Shown: positions 61,736-64,000 of the stretch, piece by piece
How the letters are laid out: every line of letters starts with the position of its first letter
Numbering within the stretch: position 1 is the stretch's first letter
The notes under the pieces: generated by a model
Databases searched by the model: none
What the model was told of the DNA's origin: nothing
The model's input: only the letters and a program-made list of their open reading frames with translations
Source: Colletes latitarsis
Lineage: Eukaryota; Arthropoda; Insecta; Hymenoptera; Colletidae
Reading direction: 5' to 3'
Assembly (NCBI RefSeq): GCF_051014445.1
Contig: NC_135143.1
Span: forward strand, 9,362,001 to 9,426,000
DNA length: 64,000 nt
Translations under genes and position numbers: made by a program

Positions 61736-64000
61736 TGGCCCCACGGCTGCTTAATTTATCGCGGTCGTAATTAATAGCTTTGTAATTTTCATACAGGCGT
61801 ACACGGGCCGCGTCGCGGAATTTATGGATACGTTTTCGCTCGCGATTATCGATTTCGCGCGACGCTCGACGATAGCCGCGCCGGGCTAATCTCCGATATA
61901 TTCTTCCGTGATGCGACGCGACGCGAAATTTCTACGCGTTCAATCTCTGGATAGCCTGCCAGTCGCGCCTACCCGTAACCCCACCAGGTTTAACCCTTTG
62001 GCTGCGGATGGCGTGTATACATCGTGGAGTGAATTCGCGGTACGAGCCAAGACTAGGAGATACTACAGTTCGAGCTGAAAATTCAACCAAAGTACGCGAT
62101 ACTGTCGTTGGCAAATTAGCCACGATTATCAAAAAACACTATTTATCGTATTTCGACCAAGCAAATAAGAGTCTCTTTAATTATGTATGTACACGTATAG
62201 ACAGCGGACAGCTTCCGATCGAAGCACGCTGATCGAATGGCTAAACTCCGTAACGTCTGGACAAAAATGGACGGAATTTTTCCTACGGTCGCTCGCGATG
62301 GGATGGATCGTCGATCCTCGTCATGGCTAAACGTTCGCGCGTCACCATTTACCAGGCCAGCCACGATATCAATTATTAAATATCCCGTCCGTCTTGTAAG
62401 TAGTTCCTTCTTTACGACGCTTAAATATAAAATAAGTAGACGGGCGTAGCGGTAAGGTGCTCGCCACGATACCTGCCTGACTTGTGGCTCCATTAGCGCT
62501 CCCGGCCGGTAACGTATAGCATAATAAGAGTTTATGTGTCAGGTTGATGCGCCAGAAGGCTACCAGACAAACTCCGCGCAGCATAGAAACCGTTATATTT
62601 TCATTAGACCGGCGAGATCGTAACGAAGGGTACCTTCGATGAATTCAAAAGGATAGCCAACCGCCCTGCGAGACGCCTTCGTAATCTGACTTTGATCAGC
62701 AGGTTAGAATACGTTTCCCTTTCGGAGTAACTCTCAGAAAACGAAAATAGAACAACGAAGAAAATTGGGGGTTGCATGGTACGATTAAGGTCTGTTTTGC
62801 CATCTAGAGCATGCGAAGACGCAATCAAGAAAAGTGTAAGGGAGACTGTGGAGCACCCAGAGGCTTGGGGTGCAATGGAGTAATCGAAAAACCCCCTTTC
62901 CTCGAGCTGCAAATATCTATTTTATTGTTTAAAAAGCATTGATTTAACTAGTACGTAAGGATGTTGTTCAGAGAAACAGTGGAAAGGGGCTGTGGAAAAA
63001 AAAGTTAAAAAAACGAAGTCTTAAAAAACTACGCAAAATTACGTACTTGTAAACTACATACTTGAAAAGACAACACGACTCGTGTAGATGAGTTTTTCGA
63101 TCGCGTCAGTTAAATGGGAGAACAACTTAAAGAGACGATCGAGACTAGCGGCGACGAGTGGTTCGTTTTAGCGTATCCGAAAAGTTTCGGTGCACGATTC
63201 GCATTGCACGAAGCAGGTAGGGTGACTATAACGGTGTACATACTCGTCTATACGCAATCAAGCGGGCGAAGCATTATGCAATCTTGGGGTAAACTTAGCA
63301 CTTAGAGGGGACGGGGAGTTAATGCAACGTTGTCAGGCAAGCCAGAGGGTGGCAGGGAGAGGCGATGCGAGACGGGACGGGACGCGGTGGTCAGAAAGGC
63401 GATGGAAGGATCCGATGGGCGGTACTCTATGGTTCGAACTCCCCAGGTCGGGTGGTGGGTGGCTGGTTCAGGCTTGTAAACGTCCGGATGGCTTGTGCGA
63501 CCGAACCCGCAGCCCTCCTTCCGCGATCCCTACATTTCGGTCCTCGTTCGACTGCCTTGGCTCCAGAGGTACGCGAACGCGGCACGATAGCCCCTTCACT
63601 ATAGACACCATAGTTGTGGCCGGTTGGACGTCACCTCTGCGTCGACGCTCCCTTGTCTCTTCGACTGATTCAATTTGCCTGCCGTGTGGCTGTTTAATTA
63701 CTGGCCGGAGAGTGGACCATGGCCGCGAGAAGGAGGGAACGCCGGTTGGAACGAGACGCGCACGGAGTAGTATTCCGGACGAGGGAAGGAGGAACAGAGG
63801 AAGAAGAGGCGCAGAAGCGGAGAACGCGAGTGCACCGGATAAGAGAGAAGGAAAGACGGAGAAGCTTGGAGTATTCGCTCGAAACCGACACACCATCGGC
63901 AACCCCGTTTACCGCTGTGTTGGTGCCTGCATGGCGGTTCCGCTGCCACTAAGACACTAACGGAATAACAGCGTTTGCTGGTGGAGATTATTGTTGATGC
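61736..64000. other. Unannotated: no gene seen
   Basis: 61740-61800 has TAATTTATCG and GTAATTAATAG homeodomain-type motifs. 62900-63110 is AT-rich. 63320-63960 is open on both strands because of GA/CT-rich composition. Confidence 0.4.

Noticed and set aside
62440..62515. tRNA-like GTAGCGGTAAGGTGCTCGCC
   Set aside because: Resembles a D-arm but lacks a B-box; a tRNA-derived SINE relic is possible but unsupported.
63431..63445. Perfect tRNA B-box-like GGTTCGAACTCC
   Set aside because: Flanking bases do not form a T-arm stem and no A-box or acceptor stem is found at the right distance.
63322..63960. 212-codon plus frame with long antisense frames
   Set aside because: Open on both strands through GA/CT-rich composition; Arg/Ser-rich and unrecognised.

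Overview
This 64 kb window looks like a gene-poor stretch of nuclear DNA from an insect, most likely a hymenopteran (ant or bee). Reasons: CpG dinucleotides are abundant, CpG-rich blocks alternate sharply with AT-rich ones, there are short simple repeats ((GGTGTC)n, (GAAGCA)n, CA/GA tracts), and small diverged transposon remnants carry TACAGGGTG-type termini and a LINE-like tail ending in TATC repeats. The organism call is inference. I found no bacterial gene organisation, no rRNA, no acceptable tRNA and no CRISPR array.

No complete protein-coding gene can be supported. The longest open frames (up to 233 codons) are mostly low-complexity or unrecognisable. The best coding hints are short. On the minus strand, two places about 28.6 kb apart (4910-5017 and 33332-33767) share two peptide blocks, TLTNDG and TRPVAPP, in the same order, and within the blocks nearly all base differences are synonymous. 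On the plus strand a 30-nt microexon candidate (5585-5614) has textbook splice signals. Weaker exon candidates lie at 29670-29694 (-), 61418-61735 (+) and 27110-27295 (+). The window could be intergenic DNA or lie inside very long introns.

The clearest mobile element is a 1,995-bp non-autonomous element at 39011-41005. It has 120-bp terminal inverted repeats, a TA or TATA target duplication, and an interior made of about seven ~140-bp subunits plus a near-perfect 667-bp-period duplication. Smaller repeat families are visible because they recur inside the window: 7373/17246, 9571/14844/14951, 28006/50069/50364 and 30694/54925. Fragments resembling LINE, Tc1-like and hAT-like elements lie at 59346, 52210 and 44705. 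A four-copy 14-bp motif at 32/32/36-bp spacing (44897-45010) fits none of these.

Regulatory candidates are limited to motif clusters, chiefly an E-box/TGACAG cluster with an 11-bp inverted repeat at 10025-10114 and AT-rich homeodomain-like blocks near 25880. The remaining intervals are described as unannotated stretches with what was seen in each.
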